This document shows positions 1 to 7,689 of a stretch of DNA of 32,339 nt, piece after piece. Numbering within the stretch: the stretch's first letter is position 1; every line of letters begins with the position of its first letter. Made by a program: the position numbers and the translations under genes. Below the pieces are notes generated by a model, which saw only the letters and a list, made by a program, of their open reading frames with translations, did no database searches and had not been told where the DNA came from. The stretch is from Candidatus Agathobaculum pullicola (GTDB taxonomy: Bacteria; Bacillota; Clostridia; Oscillospirales; Butyricicoccaceae), in the NCBI GenBank assembly GCA_019115085.1, contig DXEF01000039.1:1-32339 (forward strand), given 5' to 3'.

Positions 1-56
1 TTTCCTATGACCTTGTAGGAATACTCCCCGCGTCTTTACTGATTGACCTGCAAAAC

Positions 57-89
57 GGAGAAACGGCATAGCCGAAGCTACGCCGTTTC
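57..89 (-). terminator. Candidate terminator downstream of brnQ
   Basis: An inverted repeat (60-72 with 77-89, one mismatch) reads on the minus strand as a 12-bp stem closed by a C(TTCG)G tetraloop, an unusually stable loop. The minus-strand sequence after the stem is TCCGTTTTG, a weak U tract. It lies about 120 bases beyond the brnQ stop, so it may end that transcript. On the plus strand no U tract follows. Confidence 0.35.
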
Positions 90-117
90 CTGAAAACATT
101 CTTATGCTGTTTTATGC

Positions 118-150
118 GTGCCGCCCCGAAGGCGGTTCTTTTCTGTTTGG
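118..150 (+). terminator. Candidate plus-strand terminator at left edge
   Basis: CCGCC (121-125) pairs with GGCGG (131-135) around a CCGAA loop and is followed by TTCTTTTCTGTTT. This looks like a plus-strand intrinsic terminator for a gene that ends at or before the left edge. A short open frame from base 3 to a TAG at 69-71 could be that gene's C-terminus, but it is too short to identify. Confidence 0.4.
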
Positions 151-210
151 TTGCGCCCTTATAGGAAGGAAAGGGAGCGTCTTTTTATGCACAGGGTTGT
201 GGATGCTTTG

Positions 211-1512
211 TTAGGCGTTTGTCAGCGGGCGGCGGGACAGGATAAGGCCCAACAGCAGCCCTGTAAGCGCGGGCAGCACCCAGCCGAAGCCTGTTTTCGT
301 CAACGGCAAAGCCGTGACCGCATTCGTCCAGAACGGGATGGACAGACCGCTGTGCACCAACGCCTCCGTCACGCTCTGCACGCAGGTCAGTCCGACGGTC
401 AGCGGATAGACAAGACGGAACGCCGCCAGCTGCGGCACGAAGGACAGCGCAATCAGCGCGATGGCTGCCGGATAGATCGCGCCCAGCACAGGTGTGGACA
501 GGCGGATGATACCGGCAAGGCCGATATTGCTGACCACCATGCTGGCTGCTGAGAAGAATGCCGCAAACGCTCGGTAGGACACGCGCGGAAACAGGCCGTG
601 GAAGTACTCGCTGACACAGGAAATCAGTCCGATGCAGGTGTTCAGGCACGCAATCAGGAAAATGGCGGCAAGCAGCACCAAACCGGGTGTGCCGAACAGC
701 GCATAGGCAAGCGAGGAGAGTGTATCCGCGCCGGTCTTGCCGCCGGGAAAGGCCGCGCCCGACAGCGCGCCCGCGTGCGTCAGCATCGCGTAAATCGTCA
801 GCAGCAGCGCGCCCGCAATCCAGCCCGCGCGGATGGTGCCGCGCACAACCTGTTTATCCTCCGCAATGCCCTTGGCGCGGATATTGAGCGCGATGACCGC
901 ACCGAAGTTGAGCGCCGCGATGGTGTCCATCGTCTGGTAGCCGCCGAGAAAGCCCACCGCGGCAGGCAATACGGTGTACTGCGCCGTCGGCACACCATAG
1001 TGCGCGGCGACCGGATGCAGCAGGCAGCCCGCAAAAAGCACAACAATCAGCACAATCAGCGTCGGGCACAGAATCTTGCCCAAGCGGTCGGTCAGCTTGT
1101 CCGGCCGCAGCGCGACGAGAAACGCGACCGCAAAGAACAGCACCGAGTAAACCGCCTGTTTTGCTGCTCCGCCGCCCACCATTGGCGCAAACATCTCAAA
1201 CGAAGTGCTGGCCGTGCGCGGAATGGCAAGGCATGGGCCGATGGACAGATAGATGAGCAGGGTGAACACCGCGGCAAAACGTGGATACACCCGTCCGGCG
1301 AGGGCGGAAAGGCCGCCCGACCGGGCCACCGCAATTACGCCCAGTACAGGCAGACCGATTGCGCTCATGGCAAAGCCAAGAAAAGCCAACCATGCGGCGC
1401 TGCCAGCCTCGGCACCCAGAAAGGGCGGGAAAATCAGATTGCCCGCCCCGAAAAACATGGAAAACAGCGTAAACCCGACTAAAATCAGGTTTCTGCCGTG
1501 CAGCTTTTGCAT
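211..1512 (-). CDS. brnQ: Branched-chain amino acid transport system II carrier protein (BrnQ family)
   Basis: The 433-residue integral membrane protein belongs to the LIVCS family, which imports leucine, isoleucine and valine with sodium or protons. The N-terminus (RNLILVGFTLFSMFFGAGN followed by LIFPP) is the family signature, with about 12 hydrophobic segments spread evenly after it. Length matches the usual 430-450 residues. I chose the ATG at 1512 because AAGGAGGG lies 8 bases upstream; an in-frame start at 1590 would lie upstream of the promoter at 1544-1571 and add 26 unconserved residues. The gene appears monocistronic. Substrate preference among branched-chain amino acids cannot be read from the sequence. 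Confidence 0.93.
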   Translation of the reverse strand: MQKLHGRNLILVGFTLFSMFFGAGNLIFPPFLGAEAGSAAWLAFLGFAMSAIGLPVLGVIAVARSGGLSALAGRVYPRFAAVFTLLIYLSIGPCLAIPRTASTSFEMFAPMVGGGAAKQAVYSVLFFAVAFLVALRPDKLTDRLGKILCPTLIVLIVVLFAGCLLHPVAAHYGVPTAQYTVLPAAVGFLGGYQTMDTIAALNFGAVIALNIRAKGIAEDKQVVRGTIRAGWIAGALLLTIYAMLTHAGALSGAAFPGGKTGADTLSSLAYALFGTPGLVLLAAIFLIACLNTCIGLISCVSEYFHGLFPRVSYRAFAAFFSAASMVVSNIGLAGIIRLSTPVLGAIYPAAIALIALSFVPQLAAFRLVYPLTVGLTCVQSVTEALVHSGLSIPFWTNAVTALPLTKTGFGWVLPALTGLLLGLILSRRPLTNA

Positions 1513-1543
1513 AGAAAAGTCCCTCCTTATGTGACCAACCCCT

Positions 1544-1571
1544 ATTATACCCGATGAGATGGCGTTGTCAA
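1544..1571 (-). promoter_or_regulatory. Consensus sigma-A promoter of brnQ
   Basis: On the minus strand a perfect TTGACA (1566-1571) and a perfect TATAAT (1544-1549) are separated by 16 bases. The predicted transcription start is about 25 bases upstream of the brnQ ATG at 1512. Both hexamers match consensus exactly, so strong basal expression is expected unless repressed. Confidence 0.85.
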
Positions 1572-1575
1572 ACAA

Positions 1576-1586
1576 GTGACCGTCAC
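1576..1586. promoter_or_regulatory. Short palindrome abutting the brnQ -35 box, possible operator
   Basis: GTGAC-C-GTCAC is a perfect 5+1+5 inverted repeat that begins 5 bases beyond the -35 hexamer of the brnQ promoter. A branched-chain transporter with consensus promoter boxes would need a repressor or activator, and the palindrome is placed where one could bind. It is short enough to occur by chance. Confidence 0.25.
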
Positions 1587-1590
1587 GCAA

Positions 1591-1615
1591 GAAAAAAGAC
1601 CGCGTAAAGCGGCCT
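1591..1615 (-). terminator. Intrinsic terminator of the AGCS symporter gene
   Basis: On the minus strand AGGCCGC (1615-1609) pairs with GCGGTCT (1603-1597), with one G-U pair, and is followed by TTTTTTC. It lies 18 bases past the stop of the symporter gene. The plus strand has an A-C mismatch at the same place, so the structure favours the minus strand. Confidence 0.85.
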
Positions 1616-1633
1616 TTTCTCTTATCGGGATAC

Positions 1634-3007
1634 TTACTTTTTCATGATGTCCTCATCATGCGCGGCGCGTGCCACGATACCGGAGAGGAACAACAGCGCG
1701 ATCAGGTTGGGGAACACCATCAGGCCGTTAAACAGGTCGGACAGATTCCAAACCAAATCCACCTTGAGCGCGGAGCCAATGACGATGCACACAACCACGA
1801 TGGCAGCGTAAAGTCTGGTGGCCTTCTGACCAAACAAAGCCTTGACGTTGGTTTCACCGAAGAAATACCAACCGATGATGGTCGAGAACGCGAAGAACAG
1901 CATACAGACGGCGACAAACGCGTTGCCGAACGCGCCGAGCGAGAAGTTAAACGCCGCCTGTGCCAGTGCCGTGCCCTGCAATGCACCCGGTACGCCCGCC
2001 TGCAGCTGGCCCGAAGTCAGAATGACCAGTGCGGTCAGCGTCAGCACGATAAAGGTATCGATAAATACAGAAACAATGGCAATTTCGCCCTGATCCTGCG
2101 GCTTTTCAACCTTTGCCAGCGCGTGCGCGTGCGGGGTCGAGCCCATGCCGGCCTCATTGGAGAACAGGCCGCGCGCCACGCCGTAGCGCATGGCTTCGCG
2201 CACGGTGATGCCGACCGCGCCGCCGAGGATGGCCTGCGGATCAAACGCCGCAACAAAGATGGAGCGAAGGGCGGGGATAATCGCGGCGTGGTTGATGCAC
2301 AGAATGACAACACAGCCGACCATATAGAAACCGGCCATCACCGGCACGACCTTTTCGGTAAACGCCGCGATGCGGCCGACGCCGCCGAGGAAGATGAACG
2401 CCGCAATAACCGCGCAGATCACGCCGATGATACGCTTGTCTACACCGAAAGCGTTCTGGAATGCCTCGCTAATGGAGTTAGCCTGCACCATGTTGCCGGT
2501 GAAGCCCAGCGCAAAGATGATGGCAATTGAGAAGAAGCCCGCGAGAAACTTGCCGAACTTGCCGGTAAAGCGCGCTCGAATGTAGTAGATCGGGCCGCCG
2601 GTCACATGCCCTGACTGGTCGACCGTTTTGTACTTTTGCGCGAGCACAGCTTCGCCATAGATGGTCGACATGCCGAAGAACGCGGAAAGCCACATCCAAA
2701 AGATAGCGCCCGGGCCGCCGGAGTAGAGCGCAGTGGCCGCGCCCGCAATGTTACCCGTGCCGACCTGCGCCGCGATGGCCGTAGTCAGCGCCTGAAACGG
2801 ACTCATACCGTCCTTGCCGGCTTTTTCGCCATTGAGGGAGAAGTGGCCGAACAGCCGCTTACAGCCCGAGCCGAACTTGCGCACCTGAACAAAGCGCGTA
2901 CGGATGGTGAAGATGATGCCGGTACCTACCAGCAGATACAGCAGTACGCTGTTCCACACGATGTCGCTGATCTTGGAAACAAGATCGGCCAGTTGATCCA
3001 TTGACAT
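1634..3007 (-). CDS. Sodium:alanine/glycine symporter, AGCS family
   Basis: The 457-residue polytopic membrane protein takes up alanine or glycine with sodium. The family signature is visible near residues 80-120 (ALTTAIAAQVGTGNIAGAA followed by SGGPGAIFWMW), and the GLFSNEAGMGSTPHAHA motif in the middle is also typical. Length is normal. The start at 3007 (MSMDQ) has AAAGGGG about 10 bases upstream; MDQ at 3001 is an alternative. The upstream in-frame extension to 3046 runs into the riboswitch terminator and is not coding. A tandem glycine riboswitch precedes it, which argues that glycine is a natural substrate. Confidence 0.95.
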   Translation of the reverse strand: MSMDQLADLVSKISDIVWNSVLLYLLVGTGIIFTIRTRFVQVRKFGSGCKRLFGHFSLNGEKAGKDGMSPFQALTTAIAAQVGTGNIAGAATALYSGGPGAIFWMWLSAFFGMSTIYGEAVLAQKYKTVDQSGHVTGGPIYYIRARFTGKFGKFLAGFFSIAIIFALGFTGNMVQANSISEAFQNAFGVDKRIIGVICAVIAAFIFLGGVGRIAAFTEKVVPVMAGFYMVGCVVILCINHAAIIPALRSIFVAAFDPQAILGGAVGITVREAMRYGVARGLFSNEAGMGSTPHAHALAKVEKPQDQGEIAIVSVFIDTFIVLTLTALVILTSGQLQAGVPGALQGTALAQAAFNFSLGAFGNAFVAVCMLFFAFSTIIGWYFFGETNVKALFGQKATRLYAAIVVVCIVIGSALKVDLVWNLSDLFNGLMVFPNLIALLFLSGIVARAAHDEDIMKK

Positions 3008-3043
3008 TGTTTTCTTTACCCCTTTTTCTGTTTTTGCGGCAAA

Positions 3044-3081
3044 CAAAAAGAGTCAGAACCCTGCATCAGGGTCTGACTCTG
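3044..3081 (-). terminator. Riboswitch-controlled terminator before the AGCS gene
   Basis: On the minus strand AGAGTCAG...CTGACTCT forms a long stem with an inner CCCTG/CAGGG helix and an ATG loop, followed by TTTTTG. Its 5' arm contains CAGAGTCA (3081-3074), which is also complementary over 8 bases to TGACTCTG (3237-3230), the 5' strand of the second aptamer's P1 helix. The two pairings exclude each other, so this is the expression platform. A shorter hairpin, AGCGC/GCGCT (3136-3120) followed by seven T, lies just after the aptamer and may act as a second terminator. Confidence 0.85.
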
Positions 3082-3144
3082 AAAGAACGGCCGGACAACG
3101 CGGCAGAAGACGCAAAAAAAGCGCCCGCCCTGCGCTGTGGTTCG

Positions 3145-3340
3145 CACTCTGTCCTTTTGCCTGAGAGATTGGCATGCGGTTCCCCGCCGCACGCTTTGCA
3201 CCTTCGGCAGCTCCCTTCGGAGCGTTCTCCAGAGTCACATCCATTTACAGTCCCCATCCGGAAATTCGGACGCCTGAGAGTTTTGCTCCTTCGGCAAGCC
3301 AAACGGCTTTTTCCTGCAAACTTCGTTTGTCGCTGTATAC
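3145..3340 (-). promoter_or_regulatory. Tandem glycine riboswitch (gcvT type)
   Basis: Read on the minus strand, two aptamers lie in series. Aptamer 1 (about 3340-3246) has TACAG/CTGTA as P1 and the conserved GCCGAAGGAGCAAA and CTCTCAGGC boxes. Aptamer 2 (3236-3145) has ACTCTG/CAGAGT as P1, GGAGA, GCCGAAGGTGCAAA and CTCTCAGGCAAAAGGACAG. The match to the known class is clear. It lies between a promoter (3354-3382) and a terminator (3044-3081) ahead of the AGCS symporter gene. The pairing alternatives suggest that glycine binding releases the terminator, so glycine would shut off its own uptake; this direction is inference. Confidence 0.95.
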
Positions 3341-3353
3341 TCTTTTGATTATC

Positions 3354-3382
3354 AGTGTATCATCCCATGCGGATGCTGTCAA
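3354..3382 (-). promoter_or_regulatory. Sigma-A promoter of the glycine riboswitch transcript
   Basis: Minus-strand TTGACA (3377-3382) and TACACT (3354-3359) are spaced by 17 bases. The start of transcription would fall just before aptamer 1 of the glycine riboswitch. Confidence 0.8.
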
Positions 3383-3433
3383 GCATTACATTCCCGTCGT
3401 TTACCGGCGGTTCATCCGTTCCTTGACAAGCTG

Positions 3434-3442
3434 TGCTATAAT
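3434..3442 (+). promoter_or_regulatory. Extended -10 promoter of the FHA-SEDS/PBP operon
   Basis: TGCTATAAT is a perfect extended -10 element (TGn plus TATAAT) that ends 42 bases before the ATG at 3485. No good -35 box lies at 16-18 bases; a TTGACA at 3423-3428 is only 8 bases away and cannot serve this -10. Confidence 0.65.
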
Positions 3443-3484
3443 ATAAAAGTTAAAGAATTGATTCCCGAAAGGAGGAACAACAAC

Positions 3485-5236
3485 ATGACCGATGCTTTGC
3501 AGCGCCTGCTCGACATGATTACCGGTTTTCTGGCAGAAAATCCGCTGGTCGGCGCATGGTACACAACGGTGGCCCGCTTTGCATTTCCCATTCTTGCGCT
3601 GATGATTCTGGTCGGTGCGATCCGCTCGCTCTGGAAGGTAAAGCATCCGGACGAGGTCTGGGGCTATCTGGCGATGGCAAACGGTGTGCGCCTGCCCATC
3701 ACCCACTGGGAAAACATCATCGGCCGCGCGCCCTCATGCGATGTGCAGATCGAATACCCTTCGGTTTCGCGGCAGCACGCCGCCCTTATCCGTGAGGACG
3801 ACGGCAGCTGGACGGTGTATGACCTCGGCTCCAAGGGAGGCGTGACGGTCAACGACCTGCCAGTGGACGAATATGCGGTGGTCGAGGATGGGGATACCGT
3901 GACTTTCGCCGGGATTCCGACCATGCTAATCCCTATCTCGGTGGAGGAGAAGCGCGATCAGATGGTCGAGCGCCGGATGGAGGGACGTCCGGCGGGCATG
4001 TGGGGCTCGCTGGTGCTGCTCACACTGTTTCAGGTACTGACGACCTTGCAGCTGATTGTGGCGGCGGGAGATAAGGCAACGGTCACCATTCCGCTGACCT
4101 TTCTGGTGCTGACGCTGGTATGCTGGGGCTATTTCATCATCCTGCGCTCGTTCCGGCGTATCGGCTTTGAGATGGAAACCATTGCTTTTTTTCTATGTAC
4201 GTTGTCGCTGGCTGTCACAGGCTCAACCGTACCGGATGAGATGCCCAAGCAGCTCATCGCGATTCTCATGGGGCTGACAATCTTTCTCATACTGGGCTTT
4301 TTCCTGCGCGACCTGACACGCGCGCAAAAGGTGCGCTGGTTTATGGGCGCGGCGGCAGTCGGTCTGCTAGTCATCACGCTACTGATTGGCTCGAGTCAGG
4401 GCGGCGCGAAAGCATGGATCCGGCTGGGCGGTATGTCGCTCCAGCCGTCCGAGCTGGCTAAGATCTGCTATATTTTCGCAGGCGCCGCCACGCTTGACCG
4501 TCTGTTTAACAAACGCAACCTATGGATGTTCATTGGCCTGACCGGTATCTGCGGCGCATGCTTGGCGCTGCAAAACGACTTTGGTACGGCGCTGGTGTTT
4601 TTCGTCACCTTCCTTGTGATTGCGTTTTTGCGTTCGGGCGACTTTGCAACGCTCGGCTTAATCTGCGCGGGCTGCTTTGCCGGCGGCATGGTGCTGCTGA
4701 CTGTCAAGGGACACGTTGCCGCTCGCTTCTCCTCCTGGGGTCATATCTGGGAGGATGTGTACGGCGCGGGCTTCCAGCAAACCCATACGCTGACCGCGGC
4801 TGCGTCCGGCGGCATGATTGGCGTGGGCGCGGGCAAGGGCTGGCTGTCCGGCCTGGCCGCAGCCGACACCGATATTGTATTCGGCATGCTGTGCGAGGAA
4901 TGGGGCCTCATTATCGCAATTCTTACCATCCTGTGCATCATTACGCTGGCAGTGTTCGCGGTGCGCGCATGCCGCGCGGGCCGGTCGAGCTTTTACACGA
5001 TTGCGGCCTGCGCCGCAACCAGCCTGCTGGTGTTCCAAACCTGCCTGAACGTGTTCGGCGCGGTCGATATCCTGCCGTTTACAGGCGTGACCCTGCCCTT
5101 TGTCTCCAACGGCGGCTCATCTATGCTGTCGGCATGGGGCATGCTCGCCTTCCTCAAGGCGACCGACACGCGGCAGAATGCGTCCTTTGCGGTCAAACTG
5201 CCCTCGCGGCGTGAACTGCGCGGGGAGGTGGACTAA
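3485..5236 (+). CDS. FHA domain fused to a SEDS (FtsW/RodA/SpoVE) peptidoglycan polymerase
   Basis: The 583-residue protein has an N-terminal membrane segment (about 32-48), a cytoplasmic FHA domain (about 57-150), then about ten membrane segments of the SEDS family, which polymerise lipid II into glycan strands. FHA hallmarks are visible: G80-R81, S95-R-Q-H98, N123. SEDS marks include GGAKAWIRLGGMSLQPSELAK, QNDFGTALVFF and the C-terminal PFTGVTLPFVSNGGSSM. FHA domains bind phosphothreonine peptides, so input from a Ser/Thr kinase is likely. The ATG at 3485 has AAAGGAGG 9 bases upstream; the ATG at 3458 lacks a site. The next gene follows without a gap (stop 5234-5236, ATG 5237), and encodes the cognate transpeptidase. 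Whether it acts in elongation, division or sporulation cannot be decided. Confidence 0.92.
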   Translation: MTDALQRLLDMITGFLAENPLVGAWYTTVARFAFPILALMILVGAIRSLWKVKHPDEVWGYLAMANGVRLPITHWENIIGRAPSCDVQIEYPSVSRQHAALIREDDGSWTVYDLGSKGGVTVNDLPVDEYAVVEDGDTVTFAGIPTMLIPISVEEKRDQMVERRMEGRPAGMWGSLVLLTLFQVLTTLQLIVAAGDKATVTIPLTFLVLTLVCWGYFIILRSFRRIGFEMETIAFFLCTLSLAVTGSTVPDEMPKQLIAILMGLTIFLILGFFLRDLTRAQKVRWFMGAAAVGLLVITLLIGSSQGGAKAWIRLGGMSLQPSELAKICYIFAGAATLDRLFNKRNLWMFIGLTGICGACLALQNDFGTALVFFVTFLVIAFLRSGDFATLGLICAGCFAGGMVLLTVKGHVAARFSSWGHIWEDVYGAGFQQTHTLTAAASGGMIGVGAGKGWLSGLAAADTDIVFGMLCEEWGLIIAILTILCIITLAVFAVRACRAGRSSFYTIAACAATSLLVFQTCLNVFGAVDILPFTGVTLPFVSNGGSSMLSAWGMLAFLKATDTRQNASFAVKLPSRRELRGEVD

Positions 5237-6610
5237 ATGCGGAAAATTGAAAAACGAGGGGTGTTCTGCCTGATTCTGGCGGCGCTTCTAGGGCTGGGAC
5301 TGGCGGTTTTCTGCTTCCAGTTCGTGTTCGATGGCGGCGACTGGGCTTCCTATCCCTATAACCGGCATCTGTACAGCAACTCCGGCCAACTCAAGGGCGG
5401 CACCATCCTTGACCGGGACGGCGACGTGCTTTCCACGCTCGACGAGAACGGCAACCGTATCTATTACCCGGACGGCGACATCCGCCGCGCGACGCTGCAT
5501 GCGGTGGGCGACCCTGCGGGCAATATCGGCGCGGGCGCGCTGACCGCGTTCGCGGATAAACTGTCAGGCTATAGTCTGCTGACCGGCGTATACTCGCCGC
5601 TCGGCACGGGCAACAACCTGTATCTGACCATCGACGCTTATCTCAACAACATTGCCTATCAGGCGCTGGGCGGCATGCGCGGCACGGTAGGCGTGTACAA
5701 CTACAAGACGGGCGAGGTTCTGTGCATGGTTTCAACCCCGACCTTTGACCCCGCCAACCCGCCGAGCATCGACCCGGATGATCCGGCATGGGACGGCGTG
5801 TATGTCAACCGTCTGCTGTCGGCCAACTCGATTCCCGGCTCAATTTTTAAGGTGGTTACGCTGAATGCAGCCATCGAAAATCTGTCCGACCTGTTCACCC
5901 GCCACTGGAACTGCACCGGCTCGGTGGAAATCGGCGGCGATGTGGTCACCTGTCCCTATGCGCACGGTGAACAGAATATCGAAGATGCGCTCGCCAACTC
6001 CTGCAACGGCGTGTTCGGTCAGCTCGCAGTCGAGCTGGGCGGCGATACCATGCAGAAATATACCGATGCGGCGGGCCTGACCGAGTCCATCAAGGTCGAC
6101 GGCATCAACACCTCGGAAGGACATTTCAACTTTGCCGGCAACGACAATCAGCTGGCATGGGCAGGCGTCGGTCAGGGCGAGGACACCATGTGCCCCATCA
6201 ATATGATGCTGTATATGGGTGCGATTGCCAACGGCGGCAAGGCGGCAATGCCGCGCCTGATTGAACGGACAACTACGGATTACGGCCTGCCGACCGGTCT
6301 GTACTTTGCGCACAAGTCCTCCAAACTGATTGAGGCGGACACAGCGCAGACCATTTCGGACATGATGCACAACAACGTCATCGCGACCTATGGTCAGGAC
6401 CGTTTCCCGGGTATGGACATCTGCGCCAAGTCGGGCACGGCCGAGGTCGGTCCGGATCAGACGCCGAACGCCTGGTTTACCGGCTTTTTGCGAGACGAGG
6501 CCACGCCGTATGCTTTCATCGTTTTGGTAGAGAACGGCGGCGGCGGTTCGTCGGTTGCGGGTACGGTAGCCTCCAAGGTGCTGACCGCAGCGGTCGAAAA
6601 GGGATACTAA
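5237..6610 (+). CDS. Penicillin-binding protein, class B-like transpeptidase (PbpA type)
   Basis: The 457-residue protein crosslinks peptidoglycan. It has one membrane anchor (about 8-30), a reduced pedestal region (about 50-125), and a transpeptidase domain (about 145-455). The catalytic motifs are present: S202-I-F-K205 (nucleophile), S255-C-N257, K398-S-G400. It is shorter than elongation PBP2 (600 or more residues) and resembles the small PbpA proteins encoded next to RodA-like genes in Actinobacteria and Clostridia. A GGGGAGGTGG site overlaps the end of the preceding SEDS gene and the two are surely cotranscribed, which fits the known SEDS-class B PBP pairing. Terminator at 6614-6648. 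Confidence 0.93.
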   Translation: MRKIEKRGVFCLILAALLGLGLAVFCFQFVFDGGDWASYPYNRHLYSNSGQLKGGTILDRDGDVLSTLDENGNRIYYPDGDIRRATLHAVGDPAGNIGAGALTAFADKLSGYSLLTGVYSPLGTGNNLYLTIDAYLNNIAYQALGGMRGTVGVYNYKTGEVLCMVSTPTFDPANPPSIDPDDPAWDGVYVNRLLSANSIPGSIFKVVTLNAAIENLSDLFTRHWNCTGSVEIGGDVVTCPYAHGEQNIEDALANSCNGVFGQLAVELGGDTMQKYTDAAGLTESIKVDGINTSEGHFNFAGNDNQLAWAGVGQGEDTMCPINMMLYMGAIANGGKAAMPRLIERTTTDYGLPTGLYFAHKSSKLIEADTAQTISDMMHNNVIATYGQDRFPGMDICAKSGTAEVGPDQTPNAWFTGFLRDEATPYAFIVLVENGGGGSSVAGTVASKVLTAAVEKGY

Positions 6611-6613
6611 TAA

Positions 6614-6648
6614 AAATGGCTCTCTTCCAAAACGGAAGAGAGCCATTT
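6614..6648. terminator. Bidirectional terminator between pbp and dus
   Basis: A perfect 15-bp inverted repeat (6614-6628 with 6634-6648, loop AAAAC) is followed by TTTGCTTTTTATG on the plus strand and TTTTTATT on the minus strand. It serves both converging genes, and starts 4 bases after the plus-strand stop. Confidence 0.95.
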
Positions 6649-6653
6649 GCTTT

Positions 6654-7622
6654 TTATGCCGGATGAAACCAGCCGGGAACGATATCCTCCCGCACCGCAA
6701 GATCGCGGAAGACGGCTGCCGCCGCATCCTCGTAGGCGCGCGGGTCGGTAGACTTTTTAAGCCGTTTGCCGTATTTTTCGCTGTTTTCAAACAGGTTCAG
6801 ATGATAGAACCAGATCTCCTTCATGCGGAGTATGGCAATGCGCGCGTCACCGAAAGCCTCACAGTAGCGCGCATACAGCGCATCGTGAAAGGCCTGTAGC
6901 CTGTCGCGGTCCGCACGCGGGCCGCCGCACAGGCGCGTGACAAGCGAGGGGTCGCCAATCAGTGCGCGTCCAATCATCACAGCGGGCAAATTGGGATAAC
7001 GCGCGGCGACAGCCTGCGCGTCTTGTTCGGTTACGATGTCGCCGTTGTAGCACACCGGCATGCGGCAGCGGGGCAGCGCGGCGGCAAAGTCCGCCTCGCG
7101 TACCGTGCCCTTGTAGAAATCCTGCCGCACACGCGGATGAATGGTCAGCTCCGCGACCGGATAGCGGTTGTAGATTTCCAGCAGGCGCGCAAACTCCGCC
7201 GGGTCGTGCATCCCCAGCCGCGTTTTGATGGAAATGCGTGCGCGTGTGGACGAAAAAACCGCGTCCAGAAAGCGGTCGAGTGCATCCGGGTCAGCCAAAA
7301 AGCCCGCGCCCTTGCCCTTTGCCGTTACCGTGCCAGACGGACAGCCGAGGTTGAGATTGACCTCCGCGTAGCCCATATCGGTCAGGGCGTTCGCCGACCA
7401 GATACAGTCCGCCGCGGATTTGGTCAGCAGCTGCGGCACCGAGGGTACGCCTGCGTTGACCTCAGGTGCAATATCCCTCTTTTGGCGCGGCGTAAACCGC
7501 TCGGTCGTGGTCGGCGTGATAAACGGCATAAAATATTTGTCAATCCCCGGGAAATATTCGTGGTGCGTGCGGCGGTAAACCGCGCCGGTCACGCCCTCCA
7601 TCGGGGCAAAATAGTAGTGCAT
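6654..7622 (-). CDS. dus: tRNA-dihydrouridine synthase
   Basis: The 322-residue flavoprotein reduces specific uridines of tRNA to dihydrouridine, using FMN and NADPH. The TIM-barrel FMN site starts with PMEGVT (7-12); the catalytic cysteine is C94 in NLGCPSGTVTAKGKGAGFL; later family marks are KTRLG, HPR, YNGDI and MIGRALIGDP. The start at 7622 (MHYYFAPMEG) has GAGG 6 bases upstream and lies after a good promoter; the 40-residue in-frame extension to 7742 would overlap that promoter and the spoVAE end. The family has several clades (DusA, B, C and others) and I do not assign one. Confidence 0.93.
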   Translation of the reverse strand: MHYYFAPMEGVTGAVYRRTHHEYFPGIDKYFMPFITPTTTERFTPRQKRDIAPEVNAGVPSVPQLLTKSAADCIWSANALTDMGYAEVNLNLGCPSGTVTAKGKGAGFLADPDALDRFLDAVFSSTRARISIKTRLGMHDPAEFARLLEIYNRYPVAELTIHPRVRQDFYKGTVREADFAAALPRCRMPVCYNGDIVTEQDAQAVAARYPNLPAVMIGRALIGDPSLVTRLCGGPRADRDRLQAFHDALYARYCEAFGDARIAILRMKEIWFYHLNLFENSEKYGKRLKKSTDPRAYEDAAAAVFRDLAVREDIVPGWFHPA

Positions 7623-7653
7623 GGCAAACCTCGTTCTTTTCGTTCTGCTGTCT

Positions 7654-7682
7654 ATTATACCGGGGTTTGCCCTTATTCGCAA
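7654..7682 (-). promoter_or_regulatory. Sigma-A promoter of dus
   Basis: Minus-strand TTGCGA (7677-7682) and a perfect TATAAT (7654-7659) are spaced by 17 bases. The promoter starts 8 bases beyond the spoVAE stop, so dus can be transcribed apart from the sporulation operon. I see no terminator between spoVAE and dus, so forespore readthrough into dus is possible. Confidence 0.8.
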
Positions 7683-7689
7683 GAGCGGG

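Noticed and set aside
3-71. Possible C-terminus of a plus-strand gene at the left edge
   Set aside because: The 22-codon frame has no recognisable motif and could be chance; not listed as a gene.
598-1482. 294-codon open frame opposite brnQ
   Set aside because: Shadow of a membrane-protein gene; the product is rich in Q, R and H with no domain.
3423-3428. TTGACA as a -35 box for the FHA-SEDS promoter
   Set aside because: It is only 8 bases from the TATAAT at 3437; the extended -10 explains the promoter better.
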